A stretch of DNA of 64,000 nt from Takifugu bimaculatus (lineage: Eukaryota > Chordata > Actinopteri > Tetraodontiformes > Tetraodontidae). A model generated the notes under the pieces. The model was not told where the DNA came from and did not search any database. It saw only the letters and a program-made list of their open reading frames with translations. Position numbers and translations under genes: made by a program. The stretch is taken from assembly GCA_004026145.2 (NCBI GenBank), contig CP034979.1, positions 4,754,701 to 4,818,700 on the forward strand, in the 5' to 3' direction. This document shows, piece after piece, positions 27,401 to 40,000 of this stretch (positions are counted from its first letter, which is position 1; each line of letters starts with the position of its first letter).

Positions 27401-29966
27401 AGTCAGGAAAAGGCCTCCCTAAAAACTGTTGGTTGATTTATTCATGTAGTAGTTGCAGATTTGAGTGTTTATATCTGCAGTGAATCAAACAGTGTTGGGT
27501 GCACAGGAAGAGCGAATCCGCTCCAAATGTCGCAGCTCAGACTGCAGCTGATAACTAAACAGATGTTTTTATGTGGTTCTTACTTCATTGTGTGTAGTTA
27601 TTGCCTGAACTTTGAGAGGGCCTGGGAGCCGATGCAGGTTTTGGCAATCAATTCTCAACTTCTGTTTCAAACTGCTGCCCTGCAGATGGTTTCAGTCAAC
27701 AGATGATGTCAGTCACCACCCTGGAAATGGAATTCAGAGCACCCAGAGCTCTGGCAGGAGATATGGAGTCCACACTAAGATATAATCAAGGACTATAATA
27801 TGTTACAAGGGACAAATCACTTGGTTAGAGTTTAAATGTGAAGTCATTAAAATCACAGGATTTCAGTTGCGGAGCAGTGCTGCTGTTACAACCACAAATG
27901 ATCAATTGTGTCCTGTTTTAAAGCGTCACAGTTTGGTGGAGGACCTGAAGTACTCTAGTGAGACTTCTCGCCCTCAAACCTGCCCCTTAAACTAAGAAAT
28001 TGCCTCCTAACTGAATAAGGTTGACAGGCTCTCTGGGTTCAAACAGAGGGCGGTGGACTCATTTGAACTTCACATGAGAGACTACCGTAAAGCCACTAAT
28101 TTAACCACCTACCACACCACTCCTCATTAAAGTAGAATAAATCTCATACTCAGTCAGCAAGGCGCTTTAAGGACTCCCATTTTACATTCAAATGATCCCA
28201 GAGGTACAGTATATGCTTGAATGGAGGGGAAACAGCAGGAAATTGATGATGCGTGTCCATCTCAACAAGGAAAGCTAACCACACACACGGTGCTAACAGT
28301 CAGCCAGGGACCTTTCTCCTTTATTACTCTTTACTTTAATGTTGTACCGCTAAAGAATTAGCTGCTCAACACTAATGGAACCTTTTTCCCAAAGGCAAAA
28401 TAAATATCAAACTTTAAGAAACAGAGAAGACAGCGTTATACTGTAGTCCGAGTATTTGGCACATCTTGGCTAACAGGTAGTCGACGTGATAACGCTCATT
28501 ATAAGTTTAAAAGGATTCCAAATCATGAGAGAAATGGAGGCAGATGCCACCGATGAAGACAGACTGGTGCTACTTCAGGGGCTGAGATAACAACTGCAGT
28601 CCAATCAGGCTGGAACTGAGCTACAGCAGCTCAGGCAGGCTGCATTAACGGCTCCTCTGAAAATTCACCTTTGTGCTCAACTTTTTGCTGTCAACATGGC
28701 ATCAGGTTCATTTCCCAGTTTGTTTCCAATCTGCTGCATTGACCAGTTGGTTTTTACACCTTTTCATCAGGAAAACATCCAGCTGTGCAGTAGAAATTGG
28801 TAGCTTCTGGGGTGTTGAAAACGGAATAAACATTAAGGGACATTCCATTAAAGAGTGAGATCAGAAACAAGGTCAATGTATGTTAAAAAAAACAGCATCT
28901 GCAAAGAAAAAAAAATCTCCTCGTGTTCATTTCTGCAGGCCTGTTATGACTTGTTGAGGATTGAAAGTAGCTCCTTTCACCCGAAAGGCAGAACTGCAAT
29001 ATTACACTTGTTATTGTGTATGGAAATTACTATGAAACATGTCAGCAAATGATTCATTTACACTGAAGTTGGGGAAAGCAGAAGTAAAGTCCTGTTTTTG
29101 ATGCAACATCAAGCCTCAGGTTATCCATGTAAGCACCGAATGTTTTCATTTCACTTCACAAATAAGAAAATCCTGGCAAAAAACATCAAAATCATAGACT
29201 AATTAGCTATAACTTCGCCAAAAGCTTCCTGCATTTATTGTAAAAGCTCAGGTGTGCAAAGCTCATACCAACTACTATTTAGCCTGCATCAGGGTCTTTA
29301 TAATCTGCTCAAAGTCATCGTGGAATTCCTTAAGTGCGTGACCCGGGATTGCAAGGTGATGCCCGTAGGTGAAGCAAAGCACTTAAGAGCATTTCCTTCA
29401 TCTCAATACTTTCAACACCATTAACGCACCGACAAGCAGCCGTATCAGTGTTATTATTAATGAAAAAGTCACGTCATCCTAGAATTTCCCCTTCATTTTA
29501 CCACTTAGCAGAGGCTTTTCTGCATGAAATCCATAAGCATCTCTGTAGTTCTTCATAAGCCTTCTGTGCCACAGTGCTGCCTCTCTGACACACCATTTAT
29601 TTTGCCAGCATCTATATTTTATGTGCACGTAGACCCTGAAGCCAAAACAGCAGCACAGCTGTCCATCAATTCTGCAGACATCAAATTAGAGCCTCAAACG
29701 GACCAAAACTCTCAATGAGCCAGGCTTTGTGGGGGTGGGGCTTACAGGGCTGACGCCACGTTCCTCCAGGATGAGGTCTGAATCAAGGAACGTGACCCTG
29801 GAATCCTAGCACGAAATGTCACAGAGCTCCGTTAACCTGTTTCCCATGGTCGCACGTGGGCTCATATGTGCACAAAAACAAGCACGTTGTACTGGCTGTG
29901 TCATTGGTTAAGTGAGTGTCCTGGGAGGTTCACAGATATGCACGCGGGCGAGCGCGCACGCACGCT
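24415..29966. other. Gene desert segment, no gene seen
   Basis: About 5.5 kb of AT-rich sequence with poly-T runs near 24740 and 25889. No open frame has both splice context and recognisable protein content. Confidence 0.5.
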
Positions 29967-29997
<31 letters not shown>

Positions 29998-30000
29998 ACA
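29967..30000. repeat. (CA)n microsatellite
   Basis: CA run preceded by a GCGCACGCACGC purine-pyrimidine alternating tract. Confidence 0.9.
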
Positions 30001-30691
30001 CTGATGAGCCACCGTTGACCTTGACCAAAGCAACACTGCTGACAGTGTAGATCTGTTGGTTCCCTGATGGAATAGATATGAGGAGGGGAATCTCAAACCA
30101 GTTTCAACCGGTTTGTGAACCAGCTGATTCTACCTGTCTGTGTCTCCACAGCCTGTTTATGTTATGAACTTTCGGTTCATTTGGTTTTCTACTGTGATAA
30201 TTATTCAATGTTCAGGTTACTCAAAAACCGACATGTGGGTTTTATCTTTTGGAGGGGGGCTGAGGCTTGAGACATACGTCAATATTTATAGTTGAAGCTC
30301 ATTTAGGTATCAATGCCATCATCCGGGAAAACACATTTATTTCAGCTGATAAAAAGTAGATCATCCGTGAGGGAATCTGACAGTGTTTGTTTGAAGTGTC
30401 TCGCGTGTATTTCATGACCTTCCTTGCCCGACTGACGTTCATTAAAGACCATCATCCACTCCAGCTGTCAGCTGTATCTTTTTTTCATCTTTTAGTTGTT
30501 TCAAATAGAATTTTCTTGCATCTTCTCAGAACAGTGGCCAAAACTTGGAATAAAAACTGGTTGTGTTCAGCTTTGGCTTCGTCCTGGATTAAATCTAGAA
30601 CAAAGCTGGAACCATCGCCTGCGACATTACATTAGAATAAGATGGAGGTTTCGCAGCAGGCACATTGAGAGGGATGATAGGGCTTGGAAAT

Positions 30692-30700
30692 GCACACACA

Positions 30701-30751
<51 letters not shown>
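30692..30751. repeat. (CA)n microsatellite
   Basis: About 60 nt of CA with one CTCA interruption near its left end. Confidence 0.95.
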
Positions 30752-30754
<3 letters not shown>

Positions 30755-31616
30755 ATTAAAACCACATTAAAACTACTCATGTCAGAATCTCGCTGAGATT
30801 CCATCTCATTAATGTCACCTCAATAGAAATGAATAAGATTTGTTACACAAACACACTCGTACATGTGACCACATCACACACAGAACACATTCTTATATAA
30901 CGCAGGCATTCATGTATTCATATTGACCTTTAGGAGATAATAAACACTCATGAAACAAAGTGACACCATGTCCGAACCCAAAAGTGACCACCAGGCCTTT
31001 TGTTTCATGCAATATAGACATCAGCCCGGCAGCGTCTGTGTAGGAGTTGTTGCTTTTTATGGATCTGGAAGTGCTTCCTTCCTTCATTTAATAACAGACG
31101 TATCAGAATGTGAAATAATGATGCAGCCCATAGCTGATTTTTGACGGGATAAGCGGCTCCATGTCTGTTGATGTCTGAAACAATCGCCGAATGACTATTT
31201 TGCTCCAGCTTACTCCATGAAACACTGCTCAAAAATGAAAATGCCATCTTTACAAAAGGAGCAGTCACACTAATCTGTCCTGGAGCTGCGAACACACATG
31301 TTCTTGACTCACTTTAGAGAATGTTGGGAAAGGCTGCGTGTATATTTTTGGAGCACGCTGTGTGTGAAAATGCCCAAACAGCCATTTTATGCACACATTG
31401 CTGCACAGTGAGCCATTTAATTCAGCCTGACTCTGAAACTCGCTGGCAGACGTCGCTCCAGTGATGGCAGCTGGACTGTATTCGACACTGTTGACAGACA
31501 TAGAAAAGATGAGGAACGAGGGAAGGTCAGAGGGGCATCCAATTTCAGAGGACACTGGGCATTGGGTGTACATATCTGTCCGTGTACTCAGTCGTGGAGA
31601 CTGAGGCGCACGCATG

Positions 31617-31620
<4 letters not shown>

Positions 31621-31697
<77 letters not shown>
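31621..31697. repeat. (TG)n microsatellite
   Basis: A perfect TG run of 77 nt. Confidence 0.95.
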
Positions 31698-31698
<1 letters not shown>

Positions 31699-34600
31699 TG
31701 CTCCCTTTTCCATCTTCATAAGGGAGTAAAGGGAGGAGAGGGAGGCACAAACTGAGAGAACTGGCTGTAAAAGTGAGTAATTACACAAAGAGACGCCGTG
31801 TACTGAGACATGACAGTAACACTCTAGCTGGTTTGTGGAGGAGTGAAACAGCAGAGAGGATACAGTGTGCGACGTGATCACTCCCCCCAGTTTGTCCAGT
31901 ATCTCTGTTCTGATTGTCTTATTTCATTTAAAAGACATGGAACTGTCCCAGAATGTCTGCGTCCTTGACTTAAAAGGAGCAGAAACCATCACCTGCACAA
32001 TGGCAGAATACCAAAATCCATAATGTTCAGATGGGCGTGTTTGTCTCTGCTCAGCTTTAGTGAACAATGCAGCTGCAAATCGGTGTGGATGTGACAAATT
32101 GAGCCTTTCCTGAATTCTCCCTCAAGCCTCACAGTGCCTGCAGCCGAAAGGAAATAAGCCTGTCACACTGGCCTGATCGATTAAACTGGTTTCCATATAC
32201 ATATATGTATTTACTGAGATACACTTACCCCCCATTTGATAGCTGTCAGAAAGTGAACACACACGCACACACACACATAAACACATGGTGGATTGTAAAT
32301 TGTGAATTTACAATATATAAAATAAACAGATGAGTCTAAAGAAATTAAAAATGGGGAAATGGAGAAAACAATTGGAAAGACACCTACTGTGTTTGGCACC
32401 AGACTTTATACTGCTTGTATTTAATTCCTAATAGACCAAAATGGGGATGCATTGAATGGAAGTATAATCAATTATGGTTCAAAAACGGATAAAAACAAAA
32501 CAAAATTTTTAGAGATAAACCAAGGTTGCTCAGCCTCCAGAGGTTCTTGGCTTGGTCAATTCCTTTTGCATTTGTCAGGAAGTGTGACGGCTGCTGAGCT
32601 CTGCAGCTTCACCAGAGTCAATTACACTTTTTTAAGGATCATACGCAGCTTCTTCTGCCGCCTGAATAATTCTGCTGCATGGTAACCACTGACACTCTGG
32701 CAAAAAAGGTAATAAATCAACCAACAGGAATGAAAATAATAGATGATGGATGAAAAGAAGAAAGAAATCCAGCAAGAAGAGGATGCTTTTTATTGCCATA
32801 TAAATGAACAGATGTGGATATAATTTATAGTTTTAATTTAAATGATTTTATACACACATATAAAACCCAGTCTTCTTTAATTTACTAACCTTTATTGGCG
32901 CTTCATAGTGTGTGTTGAATATTATTTGGAATGTGTTAAGGAAATGCAATAAAAAATCAGGAATGGCAGCCATAATTGAAACTACGGTGAAAGATCCGAC
33001 TCTTTCACTTGGGCCAGTAACCGGCTCCCAAAGCATTCGCACGTTTTATAGAATCACAATCACACATGCACAAATATTGTTCAGTGGAAGGAAAGTGATT
33101 TAAAAAAAAAGCTCCCACTGAATCAGCAGCTTGCTGGATTTTATTCAGCAAGGTGCTGATTCATAAATAAATAAATACATTTCATAAATATATAACAGGA
33201 AAAATAGTGAAAACATATGGCCAAAAAGCTAAACACCAGCATATTTTATTTAAATGCACTTACATATAAAGTGAGGTCAAAGCACTGATACCCTGCTAAC
33301 TGGTGCAGTCTCTCTGCTACTCAGATCCCAGTATAAATCGCCCTTCACCAGTATTGCTGGACTGGGTCAGCACCACTGCCTGAAGAGGGAGCCTGATAAT
33401 GTTTCTTCACCAGACTTGGAAGTCATGTGATCAAAAGGCTCATTTTGGTCTTATTTAAGAACCCAACCTGTACATAAATGTGAGATTTAGAGCCCAACAC
33501 TCAGTGCTGCATTTGTAAAGAGGAAGCTGTTGTGCCCAAGAACACACTGAGCCAATCAGAGCATGAGTGGATCCCGCTGATGCTCGCTCTGTGTGCACGT
33601 ATCCAGCTGTGCCTGAGGGTGTCACACTCCTCCAGTGTTGCCACCTTTCATAGAGCAGTGAAATATTTTTCTGTTTTTCTTTGATTTATTGCTTTAAATC
33701 TTTGGTTTGACTTGCACGAACTTCAAGTCCTTCAAGTCTATTTTTCCCACCTTATTAAGCCCACGTATTGGACTTGATGTGATTACATGAACACCATTCT
33801 GAGAGCTTTGTAGCACATTTCAGACAAACCAAGAGAACAACAAACTGTAGCCTAAGAACAGTGCAGTTGTTTGATATTTACAGGCTCCACATGTGCTTCT
33901 ATGTGAAAATGTTTGCTTTATTTATCTTCTTTTCATCCAAGGTGTGTTTTTTCCAGTGGTCATGGTAAAAAGGATCACCGGAATGATGCTTCGGTCACTG
34001 CCACCGTGCAATTGGTGTGGGACATCTCATGTTTTAATCACAGATTTCACATGTCACATCCATCTGAAATTAAAGTGTTGGAAAATGTAGCTTCTACTCT
34101 CTTTATTTCCAACATAAATGTAAAGTTATCAAACCCTCCAACAGTAGTCCTGATTATTTTTGATGGCTGCAGCTTCAGGAAAATTCTGTTGTTTTCTTTT
34201 CTGGCACTAAACAGCAGCAGGTTACACAACACAGATAACCAGAATGTCAGTCATCAGAAATCCTGTTATGCTAATTTCTCATATGCTAATCACCGCTGCC
34301 TTTGGTAGATTGTTAAAGAACATGAGAGTGTGTGTTGGGTATGTTAGTGCGAGTACATCTGTCTGCCTGGTCTACTTGGAGCCAGGATGCATCTAATGTT
34401 AATCCTCCAAAATTTACATTTCTGTTGCAACATTCACCAGTTTTGCAAAACTAAGGCCATGAAATATTTTTCCTAACCTGCAGCGTTGCTTAATCCAGTT
34501 AACTCCGATTAATGTGCGCTGAAACTTTTTACACGTAGATGTTATTTACATCCTGAATTCATAACTGCAATTATGTCACAATTTTAGTTGCACTATTTTC

Positions 34601-35970
34601 CAGGGACAATGACGCATTGAATAGCTGTTAAATAAATAAATGAATCATGCTTGTTGCAGGTAATGACAGACATTCATCTGAGTGCCACTAATGAGAGGCA
34701 GAACCTATAATCACATTATGATAAATGTCTGACACCGGCTCTCTATTATTGTTTTTAATGGCAGAAAGCAAATTATTACAAATTCAAACATTCATCAATG
34801 GAACAGGATAATTGCGATTATCTGCTGTCTATTCTAGCAAAACAAAACTGGGTAGCCTGGACAAGATATGCACAGAACCACAGAGTGAATGCAAATATTT
34901 TAGAGCTAAAATGAAAAGATTTTAGTCTGTGCCACATATGAATGGCGCAGACACTGTGTAGTTCTAGCCACACTAGCTCCATCTTTGAGGTGACAGGCAG
35001 ATATAATAACAATTATTATTACTATTATAGTAATTATAATATGCCTTTATCGCTAATGGCTCCAAAAAGCGCAGGGTTCACAATCTGTTTCACTCCAACT
35101 TCTGCCTCCATCTTTCTCAAACAAGGTGGTAGAATACATCCAACAAATGACCTCATTCATGGCTAATAACTGCTTTTAATGGAAATGGACCTCTTTTAAG
35201 CCTACAGCTATGCAGAGAAATATGGTTTGTATGAATATTTTCCTCTTTTAGATATTTCGATGACATAGAATAACTACATAAACAATATAGATTCTGAAAA
35301 TTGGAATGAGTCTGTGCTCTCAATGTGAAATAGGTGGAAAAATACTATTTTGAGCTGTTGTGCAGGATTCATTAAGGTTTACTGATTCATTTAAAATCAC
35401 TGTTTTACAGCAATGACTCCCACAGTCATCATTTACATCGATGCAGCACATATTTGTATATCTGCTGCTGTAATCTGTTGCCAAGGACAAGGTTGGTGTC
35501 AGTCTCATGATCTCTGGGGTTTTCCTTCCGCCAGGTAGGTAATTGCGCTCACCTGTTTTCCCAAAGCATTAATCAGCCTCCTATCACGTCTTGTCATTCC
35601 CAAAATTGCCTTTTTACATCAATAACTTTGATTATGATCTTACATGGAGCCAGGAAACAGTCGGGGTTTTGTTTCTCTTGCACTGATTACAAGAGTATGA
35701 TGAGGGGCGGCAGAATATTGGAAGCAGAGTGGGGGTTATTTCCTAATTTGGCTGCCATGATTGTTTGAATTGGAAAAAGAAGTGAGATGCACACAGAAAT
35801 GATAATCACCATCCAGGTTATTAAATCCAACAGTGTAAATAAAGCTTTTCTGTCCAGTTCTTTGGCAACAATTCTTGATTGCCCCCTGCAGATAGTGTAT
35901 CTCTCTTTGGATATTTAAATAGCATGTATTACAATCACAATTGTTTCTAGATGCTTTCCAGAATCCCAGG
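31698..35970. other. Gene desert segment, no gene seen
   Basis: About 4.3 kb of AT-rich sequence. A short CA repeat lies near 32256-32284. No gene or element recognised. Confidence 0.5.
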
Positions 35971-36345
35971 GCCTGACCCCCAACAAGCAACAGTGGCAAG
36001 GACAAACTCCCCTTTAACAGAAACCTTGAGCAGGACCAGGCCCTCCTGCTGATGGCCGGCTGGATAGAGAGAGGAGAGGAGAGGAGAGGAGAGGAGAGGA
36101 GAGGAGAGGAGAGGAGAGGAGAGGAGAGGAGAGGAGAGGAGAGGAGAGGAGGAGGAGGGGAGGGGAGGGGAGAGGAGAGGAGAGGAGAGGAGAGGAGAGG
36201 AGAGGAGAGGAGAGGAGAGGAGAGGAGAGGAGAGGAGAGGAGAGATCATAGAGATACATTAATAATTCAAACTGCTGGTATAAGAGTAGAGTGGGTCAGC
36301 AGGGTCAGAGGTCAGCAGGCCAGCATACAGCTATAAAGGTGGCAA
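35971..36345 (+). mobile_element. Interspersed repeat relic with expanded GGAGA tail
   Basis: The left part reads GACCCCCAACAAGCAAC, then CAGTGGCAAGGACAAACTCC, then CCTTTAACAGAAACC and TTGAGCAGGACCAGG, followed by CTGATGGCCGGCTGGATAG. This is the order of a very common fish interspersed repeat (GAGCAAGCA, CAGTGGCAAGGAAAAACTCC, AACAGGAAGAAACC, GCAGAACCAGG). The purine tail has expanded into the pentanucleotide array listed next, and sequence to the right (CAGCATACAGCTATAAAGG) may be the rest of the element. Ends are approximate. Confidence 0.6.
36066..36244. repeat. (GGAGA)n pentanucleotide microsatellite, about 180 nt
   Basis: Pure GGAGA array with one interruption near 36150-36172 where units become GGAGG and GGGGA. 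The whole strand is purine. Open frames through it are artefacts. Confidence 0.95.
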
Positions 36346-36428
36346 TACCTGTCGATGGGGGGAGGACAGAGAAACTACACATGCTCAAAGAGTAGGCATT
36401 CACTGGTTAAACACAGGCTTTAGGGATA

Positions 36429-36472
36429 TGGTTAGGGTTAGGGTAAAGGATTAGGGATTAGGGATTAGGGTC
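36429..36472 (+). repeat. Short telomere-like TTAGGG tract
   Basis: Two TTAGGG units, then spaced GGATTAGGG units. It is too short and degenerate for a telomeric relic and more likely belongs to the TTAGGG-rich interspersed repeat seen elsewhere in the window. Confidence 0.5.
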
Positions 36473-36942
36473 TGTGCAAGGTGAAGGTGTTAAACAATGT
36501 TAATTGAGAGAAAAAAGACTTTGATCAATGCCCCTCTATTGCTGGTTGAATCCATGTTGTAAATGTGTCAACATTATCTGCACTATTGTTATAATAACTT
36601 CAGTTATTGTTGTAGTCTACTCCTGGAATAAACTGTAAACTGCCCCCTGATGGAGGGACATTTTGTGTCTCTGCCAAGGACACAGGAGAGGCGTTTGTGT
36701 TTAACAGACTGTGCTGATGAATGGTCTAGAGCAGAACCATAAGTCATAACAGGGTAAAAAGAGCCCGTATAAACCATTACATGCACACAGTACAGTAAAT
36801 GGAATGAGCCATGAAATGTGCTTGTGCTTAGTGTGCATACACTTACACATACCATATAAATGATTGATCATTCACAACAGGACAAAGTGGGGGTTACATC
36901 TTTGATGTTATAATGTGAATTTGTGGTGATTTCTTATCAAAA

Positions 36943-36945
<3 letters not shown>

Positions 36946-37025
<80 letters not shown>
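36946..37025. repeat. (GT)40 microsatellite
   Basis: A perfect 80-nt GT run. Confidence 0.95.
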
Positions 37026-37027
<2 letters not shown>

Positions 37028-40000
37028 CACAAGAATAAAGGACATCTTGTCATTATCATGATGCACTGAACTGTTGCAGAGCTGGAAATGTCTCAAAGGT
37101 CAAATTAGTTCCATCTGAAAATAAGAGGCGGAGGCAGAAAAGCTGTTGGCATCTGCGAAAGGTGGAAAAAAAGCAGGAGAGTTTTGTCCTTGTGGCTCCG
37201 GCAGTACAAATGACACTTTTCCTGCAGAAAGTTGGGAGCTGTGAACCGTGAACACCCTGGCTAAAGGAGCCCCAGTCTGGATACTTTCACACTCATCAGC
37301 CAGATTTAAGCATTTATTTGAATCCAACAATATTTTCTTAAAACAAGCCTCCTGATTTATGGATGCAATTGTGGAAATCTCAGTTTTGTTTCCTAGCAAC
37401 CACCCTTGGGGGTAGAAAGGTTTTCAGGACATTAGAATCCATTAGTCTGTATTTCTAGCATTGGATGAGGCCAAATCTTTGTCATTGGATATTTAAAATC
37501 TTTAAAAAGGTTCACCTATTCCAGATAAGATGATCAATACTGAGTTTTCTGTAACTGCAGGTAACATTAAAATAAGCTGGTGGAAAGAAACCAGTGATAA
37601 AGTTTTAGGGCATTGATTGAATTAGACAATGAAAACAACAGTGCTTCAGGCCCAATAAAGAAAGTATTATTTTGATATGAACAACTTTAAATCAGACAAG
37701 TCATTAAAAACTTCATACCTTTATATCAACAAACTGATTGGAGAAAAGATGCCTGGTATGACACCCAAGCCTCCCAGGTGAGGTGCCAGTTGACAGCTCC
37801 ACCCCAGGGTTCCTCTGACGAGCTGCCGCCATTATGCAAAGTGCAACACTCAGTAAAGCTGGAGGATTCCAGGCACTTTAGTCTGTAGAATAAAGGGGTT
37901 CTCTTCCTTTTGAAGATTTATCTTTCAGCAAACTTTATGCGTGCACCCAAAATAGTGTCAATAAACAGAAGGTGTTGGTGCTGCGGGTAGACTTTCTTAA
38001 ACCGCAAGTTCTAAACTTTAAGAGTAGAGGGCAGTCACGATTGAACTGTTACACCATAGAAGAAGAATTTGACTTCATCAGAACAAAATGCTTTAAGAAT
38101 TTGCTTCTTACCCTTTAAAATTAATGGCTAACATTTGAACCCTTCGATAAGAAGCACCACACTGCTCAAAATGTACAATCTGTGGTGCTCCGCTGCCTCT
38201 CCTCTGCTGAGATTTTCGGCCTGTAATTGAAAAGTCACAATTAGTGAAATGCAAAAGCACAATGTCAGGAGATTCATGAATATGCACTTGTTAACTTTGT
38301 CTTTGCACTAGTCTGTTTGAATGATTAGGTGTGAACCATTAGCACCCAGGGAGTGTCTGTGCCCCTCTGTGAAAATGGAGATGGAAATAGAATACAACCA
38401 TTATGATGGTTCCACCATTGAGACCAGAACCAGAGAAGCTGCTCTGCGTATTGTACCATGGTAGCACTGACACGTCGGCTTATTTGGCTGTATTGTCAAT
38501 TAATTGGGTCAGTCATGGTTAAGATGCTGAACAATGTCGAGGATCAGCAGATCTTTTAAGACAATTTGCTCGATTGCAGTGTGAGTGAGGCAAAAACACC
38601 TCGAGGTGCATCTCTTCATGTCTTTACAAGTCTTTAATTAATTATAAAACATTCTGATAATCCTTTTTGATTCATTTTCTGAATTAATTTCTTATGGGAT
38701 GTGAATATCGTGCAAATCAAAGCATAAAAGTTTAAATAACTTGCAGAGCGAATGCAAAAGCAAGTGCTAAACCCAAGAGCACAGCAGGAAAAGCTTTCAA
38801 TGAATCATTGTTCCAATTATGGGCGTGTTGACTCGACTGTAAAAATTCATGACTCATCTCTATTGTGTGCAGACTTGCTGGTGGTCTAATGACCTTTTAT
38901 TGTCCTGACCTCAAGTCTTTAAAAAAAAAAAGGGCTTCCAGCAGAGCTACCAGACAGATGGACACAGAGAGAGCGAGGACGAGAGAGAGAGAAAGAGAGA
39001 AGAGCAAAATGATTTTATGGTGTTCGTGGTTCACTGATCTTAATTGTAGCGTACACAGTGTAGCTCACAGCTACTTTTCTCCACGTCAAAGTGAATTAAA
39101 GTTAAAGGAGTTTAAAGTTACTTTCATGTTCAACTATGATGCCTTTGGCTCTGCATCATGCAGCTTTTATTAAACTGCTAACTCTTCTCAGTCTGACTTC
39201 CACTGCAGGCCATGATTTACTCACTACACTGTTTACTATCGGGGGCCGACGTGACATGAGTAAACACATTATGCTGTTGATTTAATATATGTTTAAACAT
39301 GTCAAAATCTTCCATTTTTCATGTTAGAATGACACATAATGGCTGCTAACACCTGAAAACAGTGCTGAGGGCATGTGCAAGGCTGTTCCAGGCCCTGACC
39401 TGGAAGATCAGCCACAGTTATCGTTAAAGGTAAAGATTAAATACATGAGTATGAATGTTTAAACAAAATAGGAGATGCATGTAGTTGTTTGGTCTTTTAA
39501 AAATCCGGAAGGAAGCAAATAAATAGGAGGCAATTAGAAGCAGTTGGAAAGTTACTCAGCACGAAAAACAAAGGTTCTGTCAGAGAGACTTTAAATAACA
39601 ATAATACTGCCATTAGATACACAGAAATATATCACGGTGTGGAGTTAGGGCAGAAAAGTCACAATCAATCATACAGAATCCAAGCATAAAGAAGAAAACA
39701 GACCCATTCATATGTGACAGTCATAACTTTTTGAGTTATTTTGCAACTATGGGCTGTCACAGCACCTTTCTTTGGTAATATTTACCTCATTTCTGAGGTA
39801 ATAAATTGCTGTGTTTTCAAAGTATCAAACATTATCAAACTAATTTATAAAACCGACTGCCCAGATAAAGCTCTTTGCTGCTTTGATCAGCCTATTTTGA
39901 TCCCAATTAACATTTCTCTCCATAATATTTGCCTCCATCCCTGACCTCCCTTTATCCTCTCCCCTTGTCCTAAATCCTCCCTCGAGGAATGTTCTCTGTG

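Noticed and set aside
36052..36336. Arg-Gly-Glu-Glu-rich and Ser-Pro-Leu-rich frames
   Set aside because: By-products of the GGAGA array.
36429..36472. Interstitial telomere
   Set aside because: Only a few degenerate units; better explained by a TTAGGG-rich interspersed repeat.
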